64,000 nucleotides of DNA from Verrucomicrobiaceae bacterium. Its GTDB lineage: Bacteria; Verrucomicrobiota; Verrucomicrobiia; Verrucomicrobiales; Verrucomicrobiaceae. Below the pieces are notes generated by a model that did no database searches, had not been told where the DNA came from, and saw only the letters and a list, made by a program, of their open reading frames with translations. Position numbers and translations under genes: made by a program. Where the stretch lies: positions 186,001 to 250,000 of the forward strand of contig JABTUN010000002.1 of assembly GCA_015075365.1 (NCBI GenBank), read 5' to 3'. This document shows positions 33,782-42,907 of the stretch, piece by piece (the stretch's first letter is position 1; each line of letters starts with the position of its first letter).

Positions 33782-35500
33782 TTACAAATCTCTTAAATAA
33801 TCCAGATTTTTCGTGCGCTTCTTTGCAAAATAATAAGGCAGCCCCCCCGCCAGAACTGTCAGCAGGAACAAAAATCCCAGACTGAGGGACTCCAGCCGCC
33901 AATCTGTCGGCGGCGTGGTTGTCGCCAGCGGTTTCAGATGCGCCCATGAGGGAATCAGTACGATGCACATTCCTGCCAAGATGTACATGAAACTGCTGAT
34001 CAGGCAGACCGTGCCACCAAAGCCGGAGACAATGCGCGCGGGATTCGCCTCGCGGAAATTCGGGAGCAGGGCGCCCAGGGACAGTGACAGCGCGGTCAGG
34101 CCATAGCTCATCAGCATCATCGCCAGGGAGAAGAACAGCATGCGCTGCACCGGCATGCCGAGGGAGAGGCCGGAGAGGCAGACCAGCAGGGTCATCAGAA
34201 GAGCCAGCACGCTGGCGCTGAGGCGGAGCTTCAGGGACAGCACGCGCTGCAGCGGCACAGGTGACAGCCCCAGGATCCACATGCGCTGCCCCTCCAGGCT
34301 GAGCTGCGGATAAATGAAACGCGTCGTCAGCGTCGAGAGCGCCAGGCAGCACACGAGCAGATTCAAGTGCGCGATGATGGTGGTCCAGAACGGGTTTTGC
34401 AAATCGTAGCCCATGCGGCGGAGATTGGCGGAATAAATCAGCAGCAGGCCGAAAATGACCGCGCACTGGCCCCACTGAACCGGCTCCCGTAAAAAGACAC
34501 GCACCTCCTTTCCAATGATGGCGAACGAAGCGCGGTCCAGCGCAAGCATCCGCCGCAACAACTCCATGAAGGCCCCCGGGCGCTCCGGGAACCGCACCAC
34601 GGCGTCCTGCCGGCCTGGGGCGGCATGCATGACACGGTTCCACGCGGAAAAAAACGTTGCGCCCGCCAGCCGTGCCGTCACCACCAGGGACACCAGCGCA
34701 TACGACAGCAGCACCAGATGAAAAAAGACAGCACGCTGGCCGATCCCCTGCCCCGTCGAGTAAATCGCCTCCGCCACCCATGAACTGGGCAGCAGCGGAT
34801 GCATGCAGAGTTCCGTGTGCCGCAGGATCTCACCCACGCCAGCCGCCATGTCGCCAGTGCGCACGGCATCAAAGTCGAAGGCGAGGAAGGCGCGTAGCGC
34901 GCCGGCAAGCATCAGCAGGGCCAGCAGCGCCGCCGGCTTCCACCACCAGCGCCGCGCAAACCGCACCAGGAAGAGCAACAGCCAGGTGGAGAGATTCGCG
35001 GAGATCGTGACCAGCGAGAGCAACGCGGGAGCGGTAACCAAAAAGAAGGCGGGACCCGCGTCATAAATGCGGCCCAGCGCCAGCAGGATCGGCGCGCTGA
35101 GCACCACCAGGCCCCACGAGGCCAGCAGCATGCCCTCGATCGTTTTCCACATCACAAGACTGCGCGGCGCCAGCGGCAGCGCCACCTGCCACTCCATGTC
35201 CTTCCGGCGAAACAGACCCATGCCCGTGATCGTGGCGTTCGACAGCACCAGCATGATGAAAAAGAAGAAGAACAGCAGATACACGAGCCGCTCGGCAAGC
35301 AGCGGCCCCAGCAGCGGCACCTTCAGCACATAGTCCAGCCCGCGCCCGACGAGCTGGTAGGCGGCCACAGCGTAGAATACCAAAAACGAGCCCACCGTGG
35401 CCACCAGCAGGCGGTTTTCACTCAATCCGTGCGAGGCCCTGTTCACGAGCATTTGCCCGTGCGTGCGGGCCAGCAAGGCGGTGGCGGCGGCGACTGTCAT
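33782..35500 (-). CDS. ABC-2-type multi-pass membrane protein
   Basis: 572 aa from the ATG at 35500 (MTVAAATALLARTHGQML). About 12 hydrophobic segments in two sets of six, separated by a soluble stretch (RVMHAAPGRQDAVVRFPERPG). The second half has typical ABC-2 exporter features: PVQWGQCAVIFGLLLIY, LSPVPLQRVLSLKLRL, and GMPVQRMLFFSLAMMLMSYG. The first half (KDMEWQVALPLAPRSLVMWKT) repeats the PLxPR motif, so it may be an internal duplication. No ATP-binding partner is adjacent in this window. Transported substrate unknown. Confidence 0.75.
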   Translation of the reverse strand: MTVAAATALLARTHGQMLVNRASHGLSENRLLVATVGSFLVFYAVAAYQLVGRGLDYVLKVPLLGPLLAERLVYLLFFFFFIMLVLSNATITGMGLFRRKDMEWQVALPLAPRSLVMWKTIEGMLLASWGLVVLSAPILLALGRIYDAGPAFFLVTAPALLSLVTISANLSTWLLLFLVRFARRWWWKPAALLALLMLAGALRAFLAFDFDAVRTGDMAAGVGEILRHTELCMHPLLPSSWVAEAIYSTGQGIGQRAVFFHLVLLSYALVSLVVTARLAGATFFSAWNRVMHAAPGRQDAVVRFPERPGAFMELLRRMLALDRASFAIIGKEVRVFLREPVQWGQCAVIFGLLLIYSANLRRMGYDLQNPFWTTIIAHLNLLVCCLALSTLTTRFIYPQLSLEGQRMWILGLSPVPLQRVLSLKLRLSASVLALLMTLLVCLSGLSLGMPVQRMLFFSLAMMLMSYGLTALSLSLGALLPNFREANPARIVSGFGGTVCLISSFMYILAGMCIVLIPSWAHLKPLATTTPPTDWRLESLSLGFLFLLTVLAGGLPYYFAKKRTKNLDYLRDL

Positions 35501-35698
35501 GGCACGACAATTTCCAATTTGCCGCAAACCGCGGATGGAAAAGAGGATGGAGAGGTAACGTGACGAAGATGTCGGCCCGGACTCATGGCAGAAACCCGGC
35601 CTTTCTACCGTCTGTGCGGCGAAGTCACCAGCTTTTTCACGCACGCCAGATGCTTCCGCAGCATGGATCTGCGCGCCCGGCAACAGCATACCACACGA

Positions 35699-37543
35699 TC
35701 ATTTCTGCCACAGAATCCGCACCGCATGCACGCGGTTGTTCGCGCCGAGTGGATGACCGGGCTTGATGACCACGTTGGGGGACCACGTCTGCATCCATTC
35801 GGCCACGGTGACCCAGGTTTCGTTCTCGCTGACCTCGCACACGCCGAAATTGCCCAACCGTGCGCCACGATCCGGCACGAGCACGATTTCCGTGTCGCGT
35901 TTCACTCGCAGAGTGTCCTGGTTCACCTCCGCCATGAAGAGCGGTGCGCGATGTCGGAAGACGTGGTCGTTGTGCGCGCCCTTGCGTGTGTAAACGAGGA
36001 ACAAGCGCCCGCCGTGCGTCACCCAGTGCTGCTGCGTGTTGTAGTTGCCCAGCTCGCTGCCGTCTTCCCAGCACCACATCGCTGGCTTGGTGAAATGCAG
36101 GCCGTCATCGCTCACGGAGACATAACCCGCCGTGTCGTTGCGCAGCGTGAGGTAAAAGCGGCCGCCGCAGCGGATGATCGAGGGCTCGTACACGCCGCGT
36201 CCCGATTCCAGGGCAAGCACATCGCCGTGTTCACGATACGTCAGCTTGGTGCCATCAAAAGAGCAGCGCAGCACGGTCACGGAGTAGTACTTGTCGGCCT
36301 TTCCTTTGAAATAGACCGGCAGGAGGATGTCGCCGTTGTCGAGATCGACACGCTGCACACTCCCGGCGCCCGCGCTGTGAAACTGTGGCTCGTCCGGCAT
36401 CTCCAGCGTCGTCCACGCGCTCCACTGGCGTGTTTTGTCATCATAGACCGACCACGAGGTTTCCCGTTTGCGGTCATGGATGACCTTGTCGCCGCTGTAG
36501 CGCACGGTGTGGCCGATGCCGAGCAGCTTGCCGCTCTTCGCGTGCCATTTCGGCGTGAAGTCACATGTGGCCACCACCACGCCCTCCGGCTCGTTTCGCC
36601 GGCCCAATGTGTCTCCATGTTCCATGACCGGGCTCCAGGTCTTGCCGAGATCATCGCTGCGCGTGTCATTCAGCGCGAAAAATACATCGCTGCCGGTCAG
36701 AAGCAGTTTTTGCATCGTGAGCACCACGCTTGCGGGGTTTCCTGGAATCGCACCGGCACGCGGATGTACCCAGCAAGTTTTGCCATCGTAACCCTCGGAG
36801 ACGATGCGGCGGTCCAGCTCAAAAGGCACGCCTTTTGGCATCGGCGGCAGCAATTGCAGGTGCGGGCGTAGCTCCGGCACCTCGCGTTCCAGGCCCTCGG
36901 CGACGAGTCGGGCGATCATGCGAGCGCCTACGATGGAAAAATGCGACTTGTCCTCGACCGACGGACCGTAGAGCTGGCAGAACTTCTCTCCCATCTGGTC
37001 AAACAATGCGAAACTGGCGCTGTGGAGGTCGATCACCGGCACCTGCATTTCTTTGCCCACCGCCTTCGCCGCCTCGACATAGGGCGTGAGCGAGGTGGTC
37101 ATCTTTCCATCCACATACACGCGGCGCGCCACGGAGGTGACGAGCACAGGCTTCTCGCCGCTCTCGCGCACTTCGCGGATGAAGGTCTTCAAGTTCTCGC
37201 GGTAAGTCGTGGCCGGATCGGTGTGGCGCTTCGGATCGTCCTTCTGGTCATTGTGGCCGAACTGGATCAGCACCCACTGCGGCTGCTCCTTGAGCACGCG
37301 TTCCCACAAACCGAGATCGCGAAAGCTCTTCGTGCTCGTGCCGGAGCGCGCGTGGTTGATCACTTTTGCCTGCGGCAAAAACTGACCCAGCATCTGCCCC
37401 CAGCCCGCGAGTGTGGGGCGGTCCTTGGGAGGCTGGGGAACACTCGCCACGGTGGAATCACCCGCCAGCACGACTTTGATCGGTGTTTGGGCCTGCACGG
37501 GCACGGACAAGCAAAAGACGAGAAGAAAAAGAGCGCGAAGCAT
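35699..37543 (-). CDS. exported SGNH acetylesterase fused to sialidase-like domain
   Basis: 614 aa from the ATG at 37543, which starts a signal peptide (MLRALFLLVFCLSVPVQAQ). Domain 1 (~20-250) is a rhamnogalacturonan-acetylesterase-type SGNH hydrolase: GDSTVAS with the nucleophile Ser, the Gly block ARSGTSTKSF, GHNDQKDD, and SVEDKSHFS with the Asp-x-x-His pair. Domain 2 (~260-614) resembles a six-bladed sialidase/neuraminidase beta-propeller (RSDDLGKTWSPV, VSVSDDGLHF, YEPSIIRCGGRFYLTLRND). It probably removes acetyl groups and binds or cleaves plant or algal polysaccharides. The catalytic residues of a true sialidase are not confirmed; domain 2 may only bind sugars. Confidence 0.85.
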   Translation of the reverse strand: MLRALFLLVFCLSVPVQAQTPIKVVLAGDSTVASVPQPPKDRPTLAGWGQMLGQFLPQAKVINHARSGTSTKSFRDLGLWERVLKEQPQWVLIQFGHNDQKDDPKRHTDPATTYRENLKTFIREVRESGEKPVLVTSVARRVYVDGKMTTSLTPYVEAAKAVGKEMQVPVIDLHSASFALFDQMGEKFCQLYGPSVEDKSHFSIVGARMIARLVAEGLEREVPELRPHLQLLPPMPKGVPFELDRRIVSEGYDGKTCWVHPRAGAIPGNPASVVLTMQKLLLTGSDVFFALNDTRSDDLGKTWSPVMEHGDTLGRRNEPEGVVVATCDFTPKWHAKSGKLLGIGHTVRYSGDKVIHDRKRETSWSVYDDKTRQWSAWTTLEMPDEPQFHSAGAGSVQRVDLDNGDILLPVYFKGKADKYYSVTVLRCSFDGTKLTYREHGDVLALESGRGVYEPSIIRCGGRFYLTLRNDTAGYVSVSDDGLHFTKPAMWCWEDGSELGNYNTQQHWVTHGGRLFLVYTRKGAHNDHVFRHRAPLFMAEVNQDTLRVKRDTEIVLVPDRGARLGNFGVCEVSENETWVTVAEWMQTWSPNVVIKPGHPLGANNRVHAVRILWQK

Positions 37544-37577
37544 GACCAGCAAACGACACGACGTTGGTTTCCCCATC

Positions 37578-39086
37578 ATGGACCGCCGCGATTTCCTCAA
37601 GACCACCACTGCCGCCGCAGCTTTTGCCACCGGAGCTCGGACGCCCGCGACCGCGGCCAGTCCTGCCCAGCCTGACCTCATCAAGGCCGAAAACGCCAAG
37701 CCCGGTGCCAGCTTCCAGCTCACGCGCATGCGTCCGGATGATGCGAAGTCCTACCGCACGTCTTTGATCGAAGGCTACTGCTCGCGCCAGTCGGTGAAGG
37801 CAGGCGAAAAGCTCGACATCTTCGTCAGCACGAAGCCTGCGGCGAAATTCACCATCGAGATCTTCCGCATGGGCTACTACGACGGCGCGGGCTCGCGTTT
37901 GATGACCACACTCGGTCCCTTCGAAGGGAAAACACAGCCCGTGCCCGAGATGGGAGAGCAGCGCCTGCGCGAATGCCAATGGGAAGCCTCCACCTCGCTC
38001 ACGATTCCCTCCGACTGGCCCAGCGGCGTATATCTCGGACGTCTTACCACGTTGCCGGAAGCCGCCGACAAGCCGTATTGGCAGAGCTACATCATCTTCA
38101 TCGTCAAAGATGACCGTCCCGCCGACATTCTGTTCCAATGCAGCGACAACACCTGGCAGGCCTACAACCGCTGGCCCGTGAACGAGTCGCTCTACACCGA
38201 TCCACGTGCCGCGCACGCGCCGGGTGTGAGTTGCAGCTTTGACCGGCCTTACGGCAAATACGTGCAGATCTTCGACAACCCGCAGAGCATGGGCAGCGGC
38301 GAGTTTTTGCTGTGGGAATACCCGCTATGCTACTGGCTTGAAAAGGAAGGCTACGACGTGACCTACTGCTCGAACGTGGACAATCTCGATCCTGCCAATC
38401 TTGCCCGCGCCAAAACGATGATCAGCATCGGCCACGACGAGTACTGGGACGTGCGCCAGTTCCACAACGTCAAGCAGGCCATCGCCGACGGCCTCAGCGT
38501 CCTCTGGCTTTCCGCGAACGACGTTTACATGGTCACGCCCTTCACGCCGAACGCGAAAGGCGACGCGAATCGCCGTCTCACGCGCGAGACGTGCTTCGGC
38601 GAGTTCCGCGAAGAAGAAAAAGAGGCCTATTCGAAGGTGCTCGGCCCTTTTGAGAATCCCGGCCCCGACGAGCGCGAAATCATTGGCGCGCGCACCATCG
38701 TCCCATTTAACGGCGGCGGCGACTGGACCTGCACGAAGCCGGATCACTGGCTCTTTGAAGGCACCGGCATGAAAAAAGGCGACAGTATCCCCGGTCTCGT
38801 CGGCTGGGAGTTCCACGGCGATCCGGACACCGCCCGCGCAGGTCTCGAAGTCATCGCCGAAGGCAATGTCTGGGCTGGCGGCACGCGTCTTGGCAAATAC
38901 GCGGCCACCGTTTTTGAAGGCCCGAAGAAAAACATCGTCTTCAACGCCACCACCATCTTTTGGAGCCAGGGCCTCAGCGATCCGCCCGGCCACATGATCC
39001 CGTGGAGCCACTATTCACGGCCACATGGTCCCGATGAACGGGTGCAGCGCATCACAAAGAATGCGCTGAAGCGGGCGATCGGATAA
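37578..39086 (+). CDS. Tat-exported N,N-dimethylformamidase beta-subunit-like protein
   Basis: 502 aa from the ATG at 37578, which places the twin-arginine signal MDRRDFLKTTTAAAAFATGA at the N-terminus; an earlier ATG at 37542 would add 12 residues. The mature part resembles the large C-terminal domain of dimethylformamidase beta subunits: EIFRMGYYDGAGSRL, DNTWQAYNRWPVNESLY, SFDRPYGKY, EFLLWEYPLCYWLEKEGYDV, GHDEYW and the late NVWAGGTRLGKYAATVFEG. In the amidase the active site holds an iron; whether this homologue is an enzyme is unknown. It is divergent from the esterase-sialidase gene with only ~34 bp between starts, so the two share a promoter region. Confidence 0.82.
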   Translation: MDRRDFLKTTTAAAAFATGARTPATAASPAQPDLIKAENAKPGASFQLTRMRPDDAKSYRTSLIEGYCSRQSVKAGEKLDIFVSTKPAAKFTIEIFRMGYYDGAGSRLMTTLGPFEGKTQPVPEMGEQRLRECQWEASTSLTIPSDWPSGVYLGRLTTLPEAADKPYWQSYIIFIVKDDRPADILFQCSDNTWQAYNRWPVNESLYTDPRAAHAPGVSCSFDRPYGKYVQIFDNPQSMGSGEFLLWEYPLCYWLEKEGYDVTYCSNVDNLDPANLARAKTMISIGHDEYWDVRQFHNVKQAIADGLSVLWLSANDVYMVTPFTPNAKGDANRRLTRETCFGEFREEEKEAYSKVLGPFENPGPDEREIIGARTIVPFNGGGDWTCTKPDHWLFEGTGMKKGDSIPGLVGWEFHGDPDTARAGLEVIAEGNVWAGGTRLGKYAATVFEGPKKNIVFNATTIFWSQGLSDPPGHMIPWSHYSRPHGPDERVQRITKNALKRAIG

Positions 39087-39107
39087 TCCCGCGGGGGTCA
39101 CAACTGA

Positions 39108-40229
39108 TCACAACGCCGCGCGATACAGCTCGACGAAGTCGTCCACGCTCGGCTCACGCGGATTGAACTGCGCAGTCCATTGCTTGGCAGCCATCTCGGC
39201 GAGTTCATGGAGGTTTTCTTCCTTGGCACCATGCTCGGTGATGGTGCGGGGCATGCGGGCCTCCCAGAGGAGCTCGCTCACGCGGTCGGCGAGATCGCCG
39301 TCAAAGTAGCTTTCGTAGATGGCGGCGATTTCGGGGAGCTGGGCGTTGAAACGGATGACGTGCGGCAGCATCACACCGACGGCCTCGCCATGAACGACGT
39401 GGAATTTGGCGGTGAGCGGGTTCGCGCAAGAGTGCGCGGCACCGAGCATGCTGTTTTCGATGGCGGTGCCGGCGTAGGCCGCTCCGAGGAGCATCATGCC
39501 GCGGGCTTCGACGTCTTTCGGATCGCGCAGCACGCGGCTGAAGCCGGAGTGGCACAGGCAAAAGCCTTCACGCGAGTAGAGCATGCTCAAGGCATTGCGC
39601 TTCTTCGTGACGGCGGTTTCGAGCGCGTGCGAAAGCGCATCAATGCCGGTGCAGACGGTGACGCGCTGCGGCTGCGAGACGGTGAGCTCGGGATCGAGGA
39701 TGGCGGCCTTCGCAGCGGCCTTGGGATCGCCACAGGCCATTTTGACATGCGTCTCGGCATCGGAGATGAGCGCGTAGCTTTGACACTCGCTGCCAGTGCC
39801 CGCGGTCGTCGGGATGGCGAGGAGCGGCAGCATGGGCTTCGTGGCCTTGCCGGTGCCCCAGTAGTCGTGCATGCGACCGCCATTGGTGAGGATGAAGTTA
39901 CAACCCTTCGCCGTGTCCATGCTGCTGCCGCCGCCGAGGCCGATGATGAGGTCGGCTTGGAACTCACGCGCCACTTTCACGCAGGCATCGACATCCTCCG
40001 TGCTCGGATTTTCGCGCACCTCGCCGTAAATCTCGACTGCGAGGCCTGCCTCCTTCAAAAAGCCCGCCGCACGCTCCGCGTAGCCCGCTTTGATGATGCC
40101 CGGGTCACTCACCACCAGCACCCGCGTGCCGCCAAACTGACGCGCGAGCTCGCCGACGCGGGAAAGCGTGCCGTTGCCAAAAACAAGGCGTGTGCGCGGC
40201 TGGTGATCGAAGGGAATGATGGCGGACAT
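39108..40229 (-). CDS. iron-containing alcohol dehydrogenase
   Basis: 373 aa from the ATG at 40229 (MSAIIPFDHQPRTRLVFGNG). Group III Fe-ADH features: the NAD-binding GLGGGSSMDTAKG, PTTAGTGSECQSYALI, and metal ligands in GIDALSHALE, AAHSCANPL and VVHGEAVGVMLPHV. It interconverts an alcohol and an aldehyde with NAD(P). It follows the ALDH-like gene by ~50 bp on the same strand and probably handles the aldehyde that enzyme makes or uses. Confidence 0.94.
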   Translation of the reverse strand: MSAIIPFDHQPRTRLVFGNGTLSRVGELARQFGGTRVLVVSDPGIIKAGYAERAAGFLKEAGLAVEIYGEVRENPSTEDVDACVKVAREFQADLIIGLGGGSSMDTAKGCNFILTNGGRMHDYWGTGKATKPMLPLLAIPTTAGTGSECQSYALISDAETHVKMACGDPKAAAKAAILDPELTVSQPQRVTVCTGIDALSHALETAVTKKRNALSMLYSREGFCLCHSGFSRVLRDPKDVEARGMMLLGAAYAGTAIENSMLGAAHSCANPLTAKFHVVHGEAVGVMLPHVIRFNAQLPEIAAIYESYFDGDLADRVSELLWEARMPRTITEHGAKEENLHELAEMAAKQWTAQFNPREPSVDDFVELYRAAL

Positions 40230-40280
40230 GACGGAGCTGTTGGAGGTGAACAAGGGCTGGAAAGCCCGTGCTACGATGGC

Positions 40281-41711
40281 TCACGCGCAGTCGATGGAGC
40301 GGCGCTTGTAGAGGAACTCGAACATGTTCCCTTCGTGTGGCTGGTCCCAGCTGATCTTCATGGTGCTGATCGGCCCGATGTTGAGGCGGTCGATGGTCTG
40401 GCACTCAAGCAGATCGTTGATGAAGGACTCGTCCTGCGTGATGGCGGTGCAGACGAGCGTGTAGCCGATTTTTTCGAGCACCTGGCCCTGCGGCACCTCG
40501 AGGACGCTGGCGTAGGGACAGAGGAATTCGCGATTGGCGAGCGGGTGGTTCGGATCGGAGCACCAAACGATGGTGGGACGCAGGAAGGTGCCGCCCTGGA
40601 ACTCGACTTTGCGCGGTCCATCGCGGAACTGCGCGGTGACGTCCTCGGCGCCGGGTGTTTGCAGGTCGTTGTCGATCGCACTGTCGATGTAGTCGGCCAT
40701 TTTGACGTTCGCAAAGCCGGAGAGCTTGGCGTTTTCGTCATCGGAGGGCAGCGGCTTCACGGGGCCAAGGCGCTCAGCGATAGCGGTGGCGATTTCCTTG
40801 CCGTATTTCGGCACGATGAGGGCGCTGGCGTTGATGCAGGAACGTCCGCCATTGTCGCTGATGGAGCCGACGATGACATCGAGGTATTCCTTCCAGTTTT
40901 CGATCTTGTCCTCGCCGATGATGATCTTGCTCCAGCCGGGGCCGTGCACCTGCACGCGTGGATTGCCTTCATACATCTTCGCGATGTTCACGTCGCCGAA
41001 GACGAGGTTGCGACCGCTGAGTTTGACGACTTCGCCGCTGCCTTCGTGATCGGTCGGGTAGAAGCCGAAGGCCTCCGCCGGTGCGCCGGCTGCGATGAAG
41101 GCCTGAATGAGGCGGAAGGGCGTCCAGGGCTCCTCGCGGCCCGGTTTGATGACGACGGGGATTTTCAACGCGATGGCCGGAAGCCAAAGCGAGTTCACCG
41201 CGGGCGAATTCGATGGCATGACGAGGCCGAGCGAGTCCGTGGTCGGGAAATAAGCCACCGGGCAGCCGGCCTGCGTGCCGAAACCGCGGTCGATCACGCT
41301 CAGATCGAGGCCGCGGGACAATCCGTTGAGGATCGTGCGCATGTTCGTCATGGCGTAGTGGATCTTCGTCATGTTGCGCTTCACCATGACATGCGGCAGG
41401 CCGCTCGTGCGAGACAGCGTGGCGATGTATTCCTGCGGCGACTGCGTGTGCCCTTTGTCACCCAGGGGCAGCGTGCCATTGAGGAAGAGGTCGCCCGCCT
41501 TCGCGGTGATGTCGAGGAGTTGCTCGACGGTGAATTTTTTCAGCGACTTCCGCGCCTCGGCGATCTTGGCGAGGTCCTTGCGCACGATGCCGGCATTCAC
41601 CTGGCTGACCTCGGCGCAGATCTCGCCTGTTTTGTGGTCTTTGACCTGAACCTTGTCGAGCGACTCATACGGACGGCCTTTGCGGAGAGCGGGGAGATGG
41701 GGATGGGACAT
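40281..41711 (-). CDS. aldehyde dehydrogenase superfamily protein, acyl-reductase-like
   Basis: 476 aa. The ALDH fold is visible: a cofactor segment with VVIKPGREEPWTPFRLIQAF and the catalytic Cys in NGGRSCINASAL. The general-base Glu of hydrolytic ALDHs (normally in an ELGGK context) is absent: the equivalent stretch reads VHGPGWSKIIIGED. That is the condition found in enzymes that make or use acyl thioesters (CoA-acylating ALDHs, LuxC). With the ligase-like gene upstream and the Fe-ADH downstream this suggests acid to aldehyde to alcohol conversion, or the reverse. Substrate unknown. Confidence 0.85.
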   Translation of the reverse strand: MSHPHLPALRKGRPYESLDKVQVKDHKTGEICAEVSQVNAGIVRKDLAKIAEARKSLKKFTVEQLLDITAKAGDLFLNGTLPLGDKGHTQSPQEYIATLSRTSGLPHVMVKRNMTKIHYAMTNMRTILNGLSRGLDLSVIDRGFGTQAGCPVAYFPTTDSLGLVMPSNSPAVNSLWLPAIALKIPVVIKPGREEPWTPFRLIQAFIAAGAPAEAFGFYPTDHEGSGEVVKLSGRNLVFGDVNIAKMYEGNPRVQVHGPGWSKIIIGEDKIENWKEYLDVIVGSISDNGGRSCINASALIVPKYGKEIATAIAERLGPVKPLPSDDENAKLSGFANVKMADYIDSAIDNDLQTPGAEDVTAQFRDGPRKVEFQGGTFLRPTIVWCSDPNHPLANREFLCPYASVLEVPQGQVLEKIGYTLVCTAITQDESFINDLLECQTIDRLNIGPISTMKISWDQPHEGNMFEFLYKRRSIDCA

Positions 41712-41769
41712 CTAATTCGGGTTTTTGAGTTGGGTTCGATGATTTGGAGCGGGGTAAACGCGGGCGCAA

Positions 41770-42345
41770 TCAGGAATCATACGCCATCGTCAGAACGACG
41801 GTTTTTGCCTGTTGGAAGAGCTCCTGCCAGACCGGGTCGTCATCGGGGATCACGGCCGCAGCAAGGCATGCCGTCATGTCCTGTTTTGAAATATGGTCTT
41901 TGTGGATCATCCACTGAATCTCCTCCATGTGCTGCGGATCATCCCCACGCATCATTTTCGTCAGAATCAGGTCCAGGGTGGCCGGGCGAAAGAGAACCAG
42001 GTGATTCGTGACAGGACGCGTCACCCGCACCCGATGCGCAGCCCAATCCGCTCGCAAGAAAACTGAGTGCTGCTCAAAAATGTGCGACAAATAGAGGCCG
42101 AAGGGCTCCAGCGCCGCGTTTGCCTCCTTGAGCGACTGCCAGAATGCCAGATCGTGATCCATGATTTCGGAATGCTCTGCTGGAACCACAGCATCCACAT
42201 CTGCCGTCACGCCATAGCCCGTCGGCGGATCCGCATAGCCAAGCCAGATCGCCGACTTGCCGATCAGGGTCAGCTCGACGGCGTGATCGAGCCGGGAATC
42301 CAACTCCAGCAGGATGCGGGAGGGATTGTCGATTTCAGGCCGCAT
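41770..42345 (-). CDS. nucleotidyltransferase-like protein (DUF6036/AbiEii-like)
   Basis: 191 aa from the ATG at 42345; a TTG at 42351 is possible. The N-terminal part VELTLIGKSAIWLGY followed by TADVDAVV looks like the Gly-Ser/Asp-x-Asp core of the nucleotidyltransferase fold (GKSA and DVDAVV). The remainder (LVLFRPATLDLILTKMMRGDD) fits the family pattern in which a helix supports the site. It overlaps the upstream gene by ~11 bp, so the two form a unit. Such pairs are often toxin-antitoxin or defence modules, but this is inference. Confidence 0.65.
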   Translation of the reverse strand: MRPEIDNPSRILLELDSRLDHAVELTLIGKSAIWLGYADPPTGYGVTADVDAVVPAEHSEIMDHDLAFWQSLKEANAALEPFGLYLSHIFEQHSVFLRADWAAHRVRVTRPVTNHLVLFRPATLDLILTKMMRGDDPQHMEEIQWMIHKDHISKQDMTACLAAAVIPDDDPVWQELFQQAKTVVLTMAYDS

Positions 42346-42892
42346 AACCAAGGCCTGCGGGTTTCTGCGGGCGCAGCCATTTCACCAGACCGTAGGTCTT
42401 TGGACCGATGAGGCCCGGAATGGAGACAAAACGAGTGTGATGGGGCATCACACCGCTTTTGAGCGGCTCCGCTTCGGGCAGCAGCGAAAGCAACTCACTC
42501 CAAAATCGCGTCTGCGGCTCATACCGAGCTCCCGCCGAGGCGATCTCACGCACCACGGCCTCGCTTTGCTCAGAAACGGCGAGGTGGGCCAGCTTTTCCG
42601 CTTCATTGCCCGGATGCCCCAGCAGCATCGCACCAACGCGAATGAGCCAAGGCTCGTAACGATTGGCGATAGAGAGCAAAGCGATGGCCAGCTCTTCATT
42701 CGAGAAGTCGGACTCAGCAACCCGCTGGGCGGGTGGATGCCCGAGGCGCTGCATGAAATGAAAACAGCCACGAGCAACCGCCTCTTCGACGAGATCATCC
42801 TCCGTCACCAGACCGAAACGCTTCGCCACTTCCCTCAGACGCGACACAGGGGTCGTGAAGCCGAGTTTGTGCGCCAGCGTTTCAGTCTGCAT
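42335..42892 (-). CDS. hypothetical protein paired with the NTase-like gene
   Basis: 185 aa, predicted all-helical. Starts MQTETLAHKLGFTTPVSRLREVAKRFGLV; the first helices could be a winged-helix or DNA-binding-like region. The middle holds a repeated-helix pattern (SNEELAIALLSIANRYEPWLIRVGA). No family recognised. Its 3' end overlaps the NTase-like start. The pair is wedged between the ligase-like gene (15 bp away) and the ALDH-like gene. Confidence 0.65.
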   Translation of the reverse strand: MQTETLAHKLGFTTPVSRLREVAKRFGLVTEDDLVEEAVARGCFHFMQRLGHPPAQRVAESDFSNEELAIALLSIANRYEPWLIRVGAMLLGHPGNEAEKLAHLAVSEQSEAVVREIASAGARYEPQTRFWSELLSLLPEAEPLKSGVMPHHTRFVSIPGLIGPKTYGLVKWLRPQKPAGLGYAA

Positions 42893-42907
42893 GGCCGGAA
42901 TTTAGCG

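Noticed and set aside
39180-42011. 943-aa plus-strand ORF opposite the ADH and ALDH-like genes
   Set aside because: Spans two well-recognised enzymes on the other strand and has no domain of its own.
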